This document shows positions 1 to 8,756 of a stretch of 64,000 nucleotides of DNA, in pieces; the stretch's first letter is position 1, and each line of letters starts with the position of its first letter. Position numbers and translations under genes: made by a program. The stretch is from Paenibacillus beijingensis (GTDB lineage: Bacteria > Bacillota > Bacilli > Paenibacillales > Paenibacillaceae): positions 2,879,501-2,943,500 of the forward strand of contig NZ_CP011058.1 of the NCBI RefSeq assembly GCF_000961095.1, read 5' to 3'. The notes under the pieces are model-generated. The model made no database searches. It saw only the letters and a list, made by a program, of their open reading frames with translations, and was not told where the DNA came from.

Positions 1-2355
1 CGGCGGCTGGAGGATGTCGATTTTCTGCTTAATCCGCTTCGCTTCCACGGCAAGAGGATGCCGGTCGAACCGCTGCTCATTACCGAGCAGACGTCGGCGT
101 CGGCTTCCAGCTCCATGACGCTGTCCGGCAAACCGGAAGTGGCCGGCGGACAGGAAGTGACGTATGCGGTCGCCGTTGATTCTTCATCGCTGCCGGCGCA
201 ATGGGCTTACGACAACAATTCCCGGTTCGGTCTCGGCATTATGGGAAGAAACCGCGGCGTTCAGCCGTCGCTCTTCGCCCCGGTAATGGGACTGCCGGAA
301 TCGGCAATGGCAGCGGGCGACATCTTCACGTTCGCGTACAGGCCCGTTACCCGGCTGGACGGCTGGTACGACACGTACACGCATATTGCCAAAGAAGTGC
401 TCGGGCTGACCGATTATCGTCAAAATGTCGAGGCTTCCCTGACGGACACGATTTTCAACGTTCAGGAGCTGATGCTGGATGACAACTTCGGCGGTTGGGA
501 CGAGACGATGAAAGGCTTTTACAATATGGAGGGTGAAAATGTCGTTTCCTTAGGCAATCCGCTCGCCGTTCTCCAGTCCTACTTATTGACGGAGGATAAG
601 GACATCTATGAGCGGCGGGTGCTGCCGACGATGGAATATTTGTTGACCCGGAAATCGCTGCATTACAGCTCTACCGGCAACACCGTTGCCCCTCCGCCGC
701 TAAAATTTCCGAATCCGCTCCCGATCGGCTTGCCCGTGAACGGTTTTGGCAGCAGCGTCTTCGGGGGCGTGTACGAAATGACGCAGGGCTTGACGCCGGC
801 CTTCCGGCAAATCGGGATCGATCAAGGTCCGCGCCCGGTGTTCGGGAACGCGCCTGCCTGGTCAGAAGATTTGTGGATGTACAAATTTACGAACGATTCG
901 GCTTATTTGAACCTGGCGAAGCAGAAAGCCGATCAATATTTGGCCCAGGTCGTCTATGCCGAACAAAAAACGGTGCCGGGATTCACGACCTTTATTCTGA
1001 TGAGCTACTTTCCGAATTTCAATGCGCTGCTCGATTTGTATGAAACGACACAGGAACAGAAGTATCTGGATGCGGCGGAGGAATCGGCTCGCTGGCTTAT
1101 AACGGCGATGAGAACCTATCCGGCAGCAGAGGGTCAAATGACGATCCGTGCGGATGATATTCGTTCCAGAGAGGTGCACAATACCGATATTTTCTATTGG
1201 AAGGGAGACCATCAGGACCGGCTCGGGTATCCGGAGCTGATGGACGATTTAACGGATGTTACGGTCCCTGCATGGATTCCTTCCCAGGTCGGATTGGGGA
1301 TCGAGCAAGCCATCACCTTCATGGGCACGGATTCCGGGTTTATTACGATGTCGAACTGGGCACCGGATCTGATGCGCTTGTCCAAGCTGACCGGTGATTC
1401 AACCTTCGAGATGTTTGCCCGGAATGCGGTATTGGGCAGAGGAGCGAACTATCCCGGTTATTACCAGAATCAATTCATGGTGCACCAGAAGGAAGCGAAT
1501 TTTCCGTACACCGGTCCGGATCTGACCAGCATCTATTATCACCATATTCCGGTTTACTACGGGATCTTGACGGATTTTCTGTTCAGCCAGGCGTGGAACT
1601 GGTCGAACGGCAGCATCGATTTTCCATATTTGCGGCAGCAGGGGTACGCCTATTTCAATAACCGGCACTTCGGCCATAAACCGGGACGGTTCTTCGGTCA
1701 GGAAGAAATGTGGCCATGGCTGAAGAAGGGGCTGCTTACGACGGACAATATCCAGGTCGACTGGCTGGGCGCCCGCAAGGACGGCGTGTTCGGGGCCGCA
1801 TTCATGAATGAGAGTCCGGACACTGTCACGACGACGGTTCAGTTCGGTGAGGAATTGGGAGGCAGCGCGCTCAATCGTACCGTCACCGTTTACGATGGGC
1901 AAGGCAACGCCACGACCGCCACGGTAACGAATGGGCAATTGAGCGTGACCATTCCGGCGCGGTCTTTGGTCGGCATCGTGATGGAACAGGCTCAAGTCGA
2001 TGCTCCGAGATTCGCAAAGACGGAAACGACCGATATGTTAACGCATCCTGCAGGCAGCACATCGGCGGATCCGCTTGATTCGGGCGACTTCGGACACGGG
2101 CGCGTGCTGCAAATCGAACCTTCCTTCTATCATGCTTACATGTATGTAACGGATATGCCGGAAGCCGCCGACCGGGTCAAGCTGCACTACCAAATCGGCA
2201 ATCAAAGCTGGAAGGAGGAGGAGAGAACGACGTATCCGTTCGAATTTACGATCAAGGTGCCAAGCGATGATAAACCGGTCCGGTTTTATTTTGAAGTATA
2301 TAAAGATAATGTGCTTGTGAAAACTTCCCAGCAGAAAGTTATTGAGCCTTTATAA
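1..2355 (+). CDS. Partial glycan-active (toroid-type) protein, 5' end outside window
   Basis: The reading frame is open from base 1, so the true start lies upstream; about 784 residues are visible. The middle part is rich in aromatic residues and helical repeats of the kind found in alpha/alpha-toroid glycan enzymes (for example YTHIAKEVLG, WDETMKGFYNMEGENVVSLG, MSYFPNFNALLDLYE). The last ~110 residues look like a beta-sandwich module. I do not recognise a specific glycoside hydrolase or lyase family and cannot point to catalytic residues. It is followed 38 bases later by melA, then a GH78-type gene and an esterase, so a role in plant polysaccharide breakdown is likely. That role is inferred from neighbours, not seen in the sequence. 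Confidence 0.6.
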   Translation, partial: RRLEDVDFLLNPLRFHGKRMPVEPLLITEQTSASASSSMTLSGKPEVAGGQEVTYAVAVDSSSLPAQWAYDNNSRFGLGIMGRNRGVQPSLFAPVMGLPESAMAAGDIFTFAYRPVTRLDGWYDTYTHIAKEVLGLTDYRQNVEASLTDTIFNVQELMLDDNFGGWDETMKGFYNMEGENVVSLGNPLAVLQSYLLTEDKDIYERRVLPTMEYLLTRKSLHYSSTGNTVAPPPLKFPNPLPIGLPVNGFGSSVFGGVYEMTQGLTPAFRQIGIDQGPRPVFGNAPAWSEDLWMYKFTNDSAYLNLAKQKADQYLAQVVYAEQKTVPGFTTFILMSYFPNFNALLDLYETTQEQKYLDAAEESARWLITAMRTYPAAEGQMTIRADDIRSREVHNTDIFYWKGDHQDRLGYPELMDDLTDVTVPAWIPSQVGLGIEQAITFMGTDSGFITMSNWAPDLMRLSKLTGDSTFEMFARNAVLGRGANYPGYYQNQFMVHQKEANFPYTGPDLTSIYYHHIPVYYGILTDFLFSQAWNWSNGSIDFPYLRQQGYAYFNNRHFGHKPGRFFGQEEMWPWLKKGLLTTDNIQVDWLGARKDGVFGAAFMNESPDTVTTTVQFGEELGGSALNRTVTVYDGQGNATTATVTNGQLSVTIPARSLVGIVMEQAQVDAPRFAKTETTDMLTHPAGSTSADPLDSGDFGHGRVLQIEPSFYHAYMYVTDMPEAADRVKLHYQIGNQSWKEEERTTYPFEFTIKVPSDDKPVRFYFEVYKDNVLVKTSQQKVIEPL

Positions 2356-2393
2356 CTTATAAATAGAATTCAAACGTATGGAGGAGAATGGAG

Positions 2394-3692
2394 ATGGCCA
2401 AAATCGCATTTATCGGGGCCGGAAGCACCGTATTTGCCAAAAACGTGCTCGGTGATTGCATGCTTACGCCTGCGCTGCAGCATTATGAACTCGCTTTATT
2501 CGATATTGATCATGAACGCCTGCGAGATACGGCAACGATGCTTAATCATCTAAAGAAGACGTCGGGAAGCGGCTGCGCCGTCAAGACGTACTTCGACCGT
2601 AAGGAGGCGCTTCGCGGAGCCAAGTTTGTCATCAATGCCATTCAAGTCGGGGGCTACGATCCTTGCACGATTACGGACTTCAAAATTCCGGACAAATACG
2701 GGCTCCGGCAAACGATCGGAGATACGGTGGGCATCGGGGGCATCTTTCGAAGTCTTCGCACGATTCCTGTTATGCTGGATATTGCCGCGGATATGGAAGA
2801 AGTAGCCCCGGATGCGTTGCTGATCAACTATACGAATCCGATGGCGACCTTGACGAATGTGATGGCAACCTATACCGGCGTCCAAACAATTGGCCTTTGC
2901 CACAGTGTCCAGGTTTGCGTGGAGTGGTTGTTCAAACATTTGAACATGGACACGGAAGGCGTGACTTCGACCATCGCGGGCATCAATCATATGGCGTGGC
3001 TGCTGGAGGTGAAGAAGGACGGGGTCGATTTATATCCGGAAATCAAACGCCGCGCAGCCGAGAAACAGGGAACGAAGCATCATGATATGGTGCGCTACGA
3101 ATTGATGCGGAGGTTCGGCTATTATGTGACGGAGTCCTCCGAGCATAATGCGGAGTACTATCCTTATTTCATTAAGCGAAGCTATCCGGAAATCATCGAT
3201 CAGCTGAACATTCCGCTGGATGAGTATTTGCGCCGCTGCCAAATTTACGTCGAGCGTTGGAAGACGCAGCGCGAGCAAATGGTGGAAAACACGGAAATCA
3301 ACCATGAACGTACCCATGAATATGCATCCTACATTATGGAGTCGATGGAAACGGGCCAACCCTTTAAATTCGGCGGCAATGTGAAAAATAAAGGCCTCAT
3401 CACGAATTTGCCCGCCGAGGCCTGTGTGGAGGTGCCCTGCATCTCCGACCGTTCCGGCATCCATCCGATGACGATCGGCGATTTGCCGCCGCAGCTGGCG
3501 GCGCTTAACAGGACCAACATCAACACGCAGCTGCTCACGATCGAGGCGGCGATGACCCGCAAGCGCGAATATATTTATCAAGCGGCGTTTCTTGATCCGC
3601 ATACGTCGTCCGAGTTATCGCTGGATGAAATCACCAGAATGTGCGATGAAATGATTGAGGCGCATGGGCATTGGCTGCCGGAATATCATTAA
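2394..3692 (+). CDS. melA: Alpha-galactosidase, GH4 family (MelA type)
   Basis: 432 residues. The N-terminus carries the NAD-binding fold of GH4 (KIAFIGAGSTVFAKNVLGD). The GH4 metal ligands are visible: Cys169 in GLCHSVQ and His199 in GINHMAW. The order of motifs (QVGGYDPC, GDTVGIGGIFR, YTNPMA, VTESSEHNAEYYPYFIK, NLPAEACVEVPC, DPHT) follows E. coli MelA closely rather than LplD or 6-phospho-glucosidases. GH4 enzymes cleave glycosides by an NAD+ and Mn2+ dependent redox-elimination mechanism in the cytoplasm. Start: ATG 2388 and ATG 2394 are both in frame; GGAGG at 2380-2384 is correctly spaced for 2394. Substrate is probably alpha-galactosides imported by a transporter outside the window. Confidence 0.9.
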   Translation: MAKIAFIGAGSTVFAKNVLGDCMLTPALQHYELALFDIDHERLRDTATMLNHLKKTSGSGCAVKTYFDRKEALRGAKFVINAIQVGGYDPCTITDFKIPDKYGLRQTIGDTVGIGGIFRSLRTIPVMLDIAADMEEVAPDALLINYTNPMATLTNVMATYTGVQTIGLCHSVQVCVEWLFKHLNMDTEGVTSTIAGINHMAWLLEVKKDGVDLYPEIKRRAAEKQGTKHHDMVRYELMRRFGYYVTESSEHNAEYYPYFIKRSYPEIIDQLNIPLDEYLRRCQIYVERWKTQREQMVENTEINHERTHEYASYIMESMETGQPFKFGGNVKNKGLITNLPAEACVEVPCISDRSGIHPMTIGDLPPQLAALNRTNINTQLLTIEAAMTRKREYIYQAAFLDPHTSSELSLDEITRMCDEMIEAHGHWLPEYH

Positions 3693-3730
3693 AAGCCCGT
3701 TGCTCATCATCGAATGGGAGGCGAGGAGAA

Positions 3731-6172
3731 ATGGAGGATCGATTATGCGCAGCGCGGTTTCGGCGCGGCAAACCGGCGCATCAATCGGAGCAATGGCTGC
3801 CTGAATCGGGTCTGATCTGGCACCCGGACGAAGTGGAAACGCATTATGAACAGCCGGTCAACTCGTACTGCAGATTCCGGAATACCTTTCATCTCCCCGA
3901 TCGGCCGAAGCGGGGAACGATCCGGATCTTTGCCGATTCGCGCTATCAATTATTCGTCAACGGCAGTTATGCGGGGCGGGGCCCTTGCCGAAGCGATCCC
4001 AGGTGGCAATATTACGATGTGATCGATATTCTTCCGCTGCTTCGCCAGGGAGAGAACACGATTGCGGTATTGGCGCTCTATTATGGCTATGGAACCGGAC
4101 AGTCGATCAGCCGCATCCCCGCGCTGCTGGCGGAGGCCGGAGTGGAGACGGAATCGCAAACCGTGAATGTGCCCAGCGGCACCGGCTGGAAATGCTCGAA
4201 ATCGGAAGCGTATGAAAGCGGGGCGCCGAGAATTAACGGCTGCCAGGGTCCGGCGGAAATCATCGATTTCCGCCGTGAGCCTGAAGACTGGAGATCGCCG
4301 GAGTATAACGACTCGGATTGGACACCGGCCAAGCGGCGGAATTTGCGGCTCACTCCGTTCTGGAATCTCGTACCGCGCCCCATTCCAATGTTGAAGGAAG
4401 AGATCATTGACAGCATTGCGATTGTGAATCAAGGAGCGGGTCATGAGAAGCGCTATCCGGTTGACAGCAGGCACAAGCAATTGATCGCCGAGGAAACGAC
4501 GATCGCGTTTCGACCGGGGGAGCCGGTTCCTTCTGCGGAAACCGCGCTCGATCCGGCCGCCGGCGGCACCTTTCATCTGCTGACCTATGATTTCGGCCGC
4601 ATCGAACCGGGCTATCTGCAGCTGGAAGTGAGCGGTCCGCCGGGCGCTGTGATTGACGCGGTCTATGCGGAGCATTTATGGGAAGGCAAGGCATTGCTAA
4701 ACGAGGATAATAACCGCTCCTTCGATTCGTTTATTCTGAGCGGAAGGCGTGACGCTTACGAGATCGCTTTCGGCTGGAAAGCTTGCCGATACGTACAGCT
4801 GAGGGTGCGCAATCCGGACGGTTTAGTGAAGCTGCACCGGGTCGGCATGCGAAAAAGGACTTATCCGGTCGATCAACATGCAACGTTCGCCTGCAATGAC
4901 GGCAGTCTGGGGCAAATCTGGGAACTGTCCGAGCATACGCTCCGGATTTGCATGCAGGACGCGTTCGTTGATTCTCCAAGCCGTGAACAGCAGCAATGGA
5001 TGGGGGACGGGCGCTCGCAGGCGCTCATGAACTATTATTTTACGGGGGACGGCAGGCTGCATCGCAAGCTGCTGGAGCAAATCGGACAATCGCAGGATTG
5101 GCACGGCATGACGACATCGCGCTATCCCGACGGCCATCATAACTATCCTCCGATCCCTTCCTTCTGTTTGCAGTGGATCTGTTCTTTCGGCGAATATATG
5201 CAATATACGGGGGATAAGGAGCCGCTTGGGCAATGGTGGCCGAATATCATCGCGGCGCTCCGCTGGTTTTCCGCCTATGAGAATGAAGAGGGCTTGTTGG
5301 CAGACGTTCCGTACTGGGCATACATCGATGCGGGCGAAACGCCGGAGGGCCGCGCGCTCGACGTTTCCCGCGGCGGCATCGTAACGGGCTTGAACCTGCA
5401 ATATTTGGAGGCGCTGCAAAGGGCAGTTTCTTATGCCCGCATTGTTGGAGATGAAGAAGCCTGTTTCTATTATGACAAACTGGCGGCCAAGCTGGCGGAT
5501 AGAATTCGAAACCGGCTGTGGAACGAGGAGCAAGGGGCTTATGCGGATTGTCTCGTTGACGGCCGGCTCAGCGGGGTGGTGAGCGAACCTGTGAACGCGC
5601 TTGCTTTGCTTCATTTGCATGAGCCCGGTGATGCAAGAACAGGGCAAATTGTCGAGCGCGTATTCGAACACTCGAACGATTCCGTTTCCGAACCTGCGGT
5701 TGCAGGAAGTCCTTATTCGATGCTGCTCATCTACCAGGCGCTTCGAAAGGCTGGGAGAACCGGCCGCGCGCTGGAGCTGATCCGCTCCCGTTATCAACCG
5801 ATGCTGGATGCGGGCGCTACAACGGTGTGGGAGTACTGGAAATTGTTTTACCGTGAGAAGCAAAGCGGTCTTATCCGGTTCGGAAGTGCTTGTCACGCCT
5901 GGGCCAGCGCGCCGCTTGTATGTTTCATTGAAGCGGTTCTAGGAGTACGTCCCGAGTCGCCCGGATTCCGAAGAGTTTCCCTGCGGCCGAATTTATTCGA
6001 TCTGGCATGGGCGGAAGGCTCCGTTCCGACCGCTTGCGGAGAACTGCGGATCCGCGCCGACAAGCAGAAGGAAGGGACATGGCTGAAGTTTACGGTGCCT
6101 TCCGGCTGCGAAATCGTATGTATGGACCGCGTGTTCGGTGCAGGAACGTTTGAAGTGCTTTTTGTAGAATAA
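3731..6172 (+). CDS. Alpha-L-rhamnosidase-like glycoside hydrolase (GH78)
   Basis: 813 residues from ATG 3731, which has a purine-rich GGAGGCGAGGAG just upstream; the open frame extends 20 codons further 5' into the end of melA but without a site. N-terminal ~400 residues form the beta-sandwich domains of GH78 proteins (NTFHLPDRPKRGTIRIFADS, NGSYAGRGPCRSDPRWQYYD, TYDFGRIEPGYLQLEV). The six-hairpin catalytic domain follows, with the family motif DSPSREQQQWMGD at ~414-426 containing the presumed acidic catalytic residues. No signal peptide, so it acts in the cytoplasm on imported oligosaccharides. Likely same operon as melA (39-base gap). The 3'-terminal ~100 bases recur at 15635-15740, see repeat entries. 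Confidence 0.85.
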   Translation: MEDRLCAARFRRGKPAHQSEQWLPESGLIWHPDEVETHYEQPVNSYCRFRNTFHLPDRPKRGTIRIFADSRYQLFVNGSYAGRGPCRSDPRWQYYDVIDILPLLRQGENTIAVLALYYGYGTGQSISRIPALLAEAGVETESQTVNVPSGTGWKCSKSEAYESGAPRINGCQGPAEIIDFRREPEDWRSPEYNDSDWTPAKRRNLRLTPFWNLVPRPIPMLKEEIIDSIAIVNQGAGHEKRYPVDSRHKQLIAEETTIAFRPGEPVPSAETALDPAAGGTFHLLTYDFGRIEPGYLQLEVSGPPGAVIDAVYAEHLWEGKALLNEDNNRSFDSFILSGRRDAYEIAFGWKACRYVQLRVRNPDGLVKLHRVGMRKRTYPVDQHATFACNDGSLGQIWELSEHTLRICMQDAFVDSPSREQQQWMGDGRSQALMNYYFTGDGRLHRKLLEQIGQSQDWHGMTTSRYPDGHHNYPPIPSFCLQWICSFGEYMQYTGDKEPLGQWWPNIIAALRWFSAYENEEGLLADVPYWAYIDAGETPEGRALDVSRGGIVTGLNLQYLEALQRAVSYARIVGDEEACFYYDKLAAKLADRIRNRLWNEEQGAYADCLVDGRLSGVVSEPVNALALLHLHEPGDARTGQIVERVFEHSNDSVSEPAVAGSPYSMLLIYQALRKAGRTGRALELIRSRYQPMLDAGATTVWEYWKLFYREKQSGLIRFGSACHAWASAPLVCFIEAVLGVRPESPGFRRVSLRPNLFDLAWAEGSVPTACGELRIRADKQKEGTWLKFTVPSGCEIVCMDRVFGAGTFEVLFVE

Positions 6173-7064
6173 TATTCTGTCGTTTGGATAGCCAGTCGGA
6201 AGTTAATAACGGAGAGGAAAAACGGGATGGAAAAAGTACGGTTATGGTCCGAAGCAGCGCCTTACGCCAGTGGTGCGAATGAGAAAGATCAGCCTCACGT
6301 AACGCCTTATTTGCTGGAAAATAAACCGGATTCTCCGGCAATCATCGTATGTCCGGGCGGAGGATATGGAGTCAAAGCGTTTCATGAAGGAGAACCGGTT
6401 GCCCTCTGGTTGAACAGTATTGGCTTCTCTTCATTTGTGCTGCAATACCGTGTTGCGCCTTATCGGCAGCCGGTCCCGCTGCTGGATGCGCAGCGGGCGA
6501 TCCGGCTCGTCAGAAGCCGGGCGAAGGAATGGAAGCTCGATCCGATCAGAATCGGGATTCTCGGTTTTTCGGCGGGCGGACATTTGGCTGCCAGTGCGGG
6601 TACGCTCTTTGATTATGGGCATCCGGAAGCCGAAGACGCTGTTGAGCGCGAGAGCAGCCGGCCGGATTTGATGGTGCTTTGCTATCCGGTGATCAGCATG
6701 GCCGAGTATGCGCATCAGGGATCGAAGGCAAACTTGCTCGGCCCCGCTCCCTCATCTGAATTGGTGGAAAGGTACTGCTGCGAGAAGCAGGTAACGGAAA
6801 ACACGCCGCCGGCATTCATTTGGTTTACGGCGGACGATCAAGCTGTACCGGTGGAGAACGGGCTGATGATGGCGCTGGCGTTTCGCCGGAAGCAGGTGCC
6901 GTTCGAGTTGCACATCTTTGAGAGCGGACCGCATGGACTCGGTCTGGCTCTTGAACACCCGGCAGCGAACAATTGGACGCTTCTGTGCCAGCGATGGCTT
7001 TATCGGCAATGGCCTATGAACTCCCGGTAAGGTACATTTCATGATTGGTGCACCCGTACTGAAT
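6068..7064 (+). repeat. Direct repeat copy A (GH78 3' end + esterase gene)
   Basis: Intact copy. Bases 6068-6174 match 15635-15740 and bases 6420-7064 match 15746-16389 with scattered substitutions. The segment ~6175-6419 has no counterpart in copy B. The match stops right before the terminator at 7067. Confidence 0.92.
6227..7030 (+). CDS. Alpha/beta-hydrolase (acetyl esterase / xylan-esterase type)
   Basis: 267 residues, ATG with GGAGAGG about 10 bases upstream. Family features: the oxyanion loop CPGGGYG (42-48), nucleophile elbow GFSAGG with Ser116, acid in the TADDQAVP motif (~205) and His in GPHGLGL (~235). This is the arrangement of the BD-FAE/acetyl-xylan-esterase-like hydrolases often found beside rhamnogalacturonan and xylan genes, where they remove acetyl groups. 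No signal peptide. It is the last gene of the glycan block and ends at a strong terminator. A decayed second copy sits at 15746-16355. Substrate is inferred from the neighbours. Confidence 0.85.
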   Translation: MEKVRLWSEAAPYASGANEKDQPHVTPYLLENKPDSPAIIVCPGGGYGVKAFHEGEPVALWLNSIGFSSFVLQYRVAPYRQPVPLLDAQRAIRLVRSRAKEWKLDPIRIGILGFSAGGHLAASAGTLFDYGHPEAEDAVERESSRPDLMVLCYPVISMAEYAHQGSKANLLGPAPSSELVERYCCEKQVTENTPPAFIWFTADDQAVPVENGLMMALAFRRKQVPFELHIFESGPHGLGLALEHPAANNWTLLCQRWLYRQWPMNSR

Positions 7065-7066
7065 TT

Positions 7067-7106
7067 AACCTCCATCACCACTTCCAACGTGGTTTTGGAG
7101 GTTTTG
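7067..7106 (+). terminator. Rho-independent terminator of the glycan block
   Basis: Arms AACCTCCA (7067-7074) and TGGAGGTT (7096-7103) pair perfectly, with an inner stem ACCAC/GTGGT, followed by a short T run. Confidence 0.75.
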
Positions 7107-7145
7107 TCGTCTATAAACCGAAATTAATTTTTTCTATAAAATAGT

Positions 7146-7197
7146 TTGCAGCTTTGTTCTTTTGTGCTAGTATATGTCTAAGGTTCTTACCTTAGAC
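7146..7197 (+). promoter_or_regulatory. Promoter and palindromic operator of the GntR gene / amine operon
   Basis: A -35 TTGCAG (7146-7151), 16-base spacer and -10 TAGTAT (7168-7173). Directly downstream is a perfect inverted repeat: arms GTCTAAGGT (7176-7184) and ACCTTAGAC (7189-7197) around a 4-base centre. It covers the expected transcription start, so it is the best candidate binding site for the FadR-type GntR protein encoded next. Confidence 0.75.
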
Positions 7198-7216
7198 CAT
7201 TAAGAGGAGGTGCAAA

Positions 7217-7936
7217 ATGCAGCAAGTGCCTATCATGTCAACGTTCAGGCACGTGACTTCTAAGCATATTAGCGACTTTATACTCGAACAGCTGGAAGAA
7301 GCGATATTTCTGAAAGAAATATTGCCTGATGAGCAATTGCCTCCTGAACGAGAGCTCGCCCAAATGTTCAACGCAAGCCGAATGGTTGTGAGGGAAGCCA
7401 TTGCCGAGTTAGAGACACGGGGGCTTGTCGAGAAGCGGCTTGGTGCGAAGGGCGGAACATTCGTGCTGCCTATCGCCTTAAAGGCGCTTGATTATGCCAA
7501 GGAGCAGATTGTCGAGCAGAAGGAACAACTGAAAAGTTTACTGGAATTCAGGTCAATTATCGAGCCGGAAGCTACAGGGCTTGCGGCGGAGCGGATTACA
7601 GACGAAGAGTTGGACAACCTGAAGCAAATTTTGGAATACAGCCAAAAGGACTGTACGAGGGAAATATTCCGTTCTCTCGACGTCAAGTTTCATCTGCAAA
7701 TCGCTAAAGCAGCAAGAAACTCCTTTCTGGAAAATGCGGTTAGACAAATTCGGATAAAAATTAATTTAGGTTTGGATTTACTTCCGTTCGATGAAAACAT
7801 CAAAGTAATGAGCGACCATACCCATCAATTGATTTTACAAGCATTAATCGAACGGAACAGTGACAAGGCGCGGGAAATTATGAAAGAGCACCTGAATGCG
7901 ACACAGCTTTCCTTGAACCGGTTCACGGTATCATAA
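7217..7936 (+). CDS. GntR-family (FadR/FCD subfamily) transcriptional regulator
   Basis: 239 residues; GAGGAGG about 8 bases before ATG. N-terminal winged helix (~10-75) with the GntR signature LPPERELAQMFNASRMVVREAIAELETRGLVEKR. The rest is an all-helical FCD ligand-binding domain (~95-225) with acidic and His residues in the usual places (DVKFHLQIAKAARN, DHTHQLILQAL), which in this subfamily bind a metal and a carboxylate ligand. First gene of the amine island, so it probably represses the operon and is released by a pathway intermediate. Its likely operator lies at 7176-7197. Confidence 0.9.
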   Translation: MQQVPIMSTFRHVTSKHISDFILEQLEEAIFLKEILPDEQLPPERELAQMFNASRMVVREAIAELETRGLVEKRLGAKGGTFVLPIALKALDYAKEQIVEQKEQLKSLLEFRSIIEPEATGLAAERITDEELDNLKQILEYSQKDCTREIFRSLDVKFHLQIAKAARNSFLENAVRQIRIKINLGLDLLPFDENIKVMSDHTHQLILQALIERNSDKAREIMKEHLNATQLSLNRFTVS

Positions 7937-7982
7937 CACGTTTCTCTTGTACGAGAGGAACAATAAGGAGCAACAACGGGAG

Positions 7983-8735
7983 ATGGTTAACAACAAGGTT
8001 CCCCAAATAGGCATTGTCGGATATTACCTATCAGAAGACGAGGATTTCGGGGGAGGTGTAAGAGGGATTCGCGGTCAAGCCTTCTCTGCTTTCGGATACG
8101 ATATGATAATGGCAATATATCGGGCAGGGGGCATGCCAGTTCCTCTTCCGGTCGTCGATGACGAGTTTATCGGCGTACAGATCGAGAATGTAGATGGAAT
8201 CGTCTTCTCGGGCGGAGAGGATATTCATCCGAGCTTGTACGGAGAAGTGCTTCAGAGTAATGCGCATCGGATTGACCCTTTTCGGGACCGTTATGAAAGT
8301 GCATTAATGAAGGCGGCACTAGAAGCCGGCGTACCCATGCTTTGCGTGTGCAGGGGTATGCAGCTGCTGAACGTCATTCGGGGAGGCACGCTCTGCTCGG
8401 ATATTAAAGATACACAAGAGGCTCCGTTAGAGCATTGGGAGACGGACGAGCCATGGAAATCCGTTCATCCCGTCCATATAAAAGAAGGACATTATATAGA
8501 GGGTGTATTAGGCAAAGGGAAAGTGGAAGTTAACAGCATACACCATCAAGCAATCGATAAGATTGGTGACGGGTTGGAAGTCGTGGCTCTTTCCCCGGAT
8601 GGAATCGCAGAGGCGCTAACGATGAAAGACCGCGATAACGTACTTGCCGTCCAATGGCACCCGGAGTTCATAGCCAAGAAAGATTCGCAAGGCTTAAAGC
8701 CTTTTAGCTGGTTAATGGATGTTTCGAAAAAATAA
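7983..8735 (+). CDS. Class I glutamine amidotransferase, peptidase C26 (PuuD-like)
   Basis: 250 residues from ATG 7983 (AAGGAG at 7965-7970); an in-frame TTG at 7947 has no ribosome site. Relatives hydrolyse gamma-glutamyl-GABA to glutamate and GABA, the last step of the Puu putrescine pathway. Nucleophile Cys123 in CRGMQ and the His/Glu pair in QWHPEF (~residue 232) complete the catalytic triad; SGGEDIHPSLYGE is the typical substrate-side loop. It sits between the regulator and a polyamine-type transporter, with an aldehyde dehydrogenase downstream, which supports a gamma-glutamylated amine route. The ligase (PuuA) and oxidase (PuuB) are not in the window. Confidence 0.88.
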   Translation: MVNNKVPQIGIVGYYLSEDEDFGGGVRGIRGQAFSAFGYDMIMAIYRAGGMPVPLPVVDDEFIGVQIENVDGIVFSGGEDIHPSLYGEVLQSNAHRIDPFRDRYESALMKAALEAGVPMLCVCRGMQLLNVIRGGTLCSDIKDTQEAPLEHWETDEPWKSVHPVHIKEGHYIEGVLGKGKVEVNSIHHQAIDKIGDGLEVVALSPDGIAEALTMKDRDNVLAVQWHPEFIAKKDSQGLKPFSWLMDVSKK

Positions 8736-8756
8736 CACACAAAAGGTGGCCATGAC

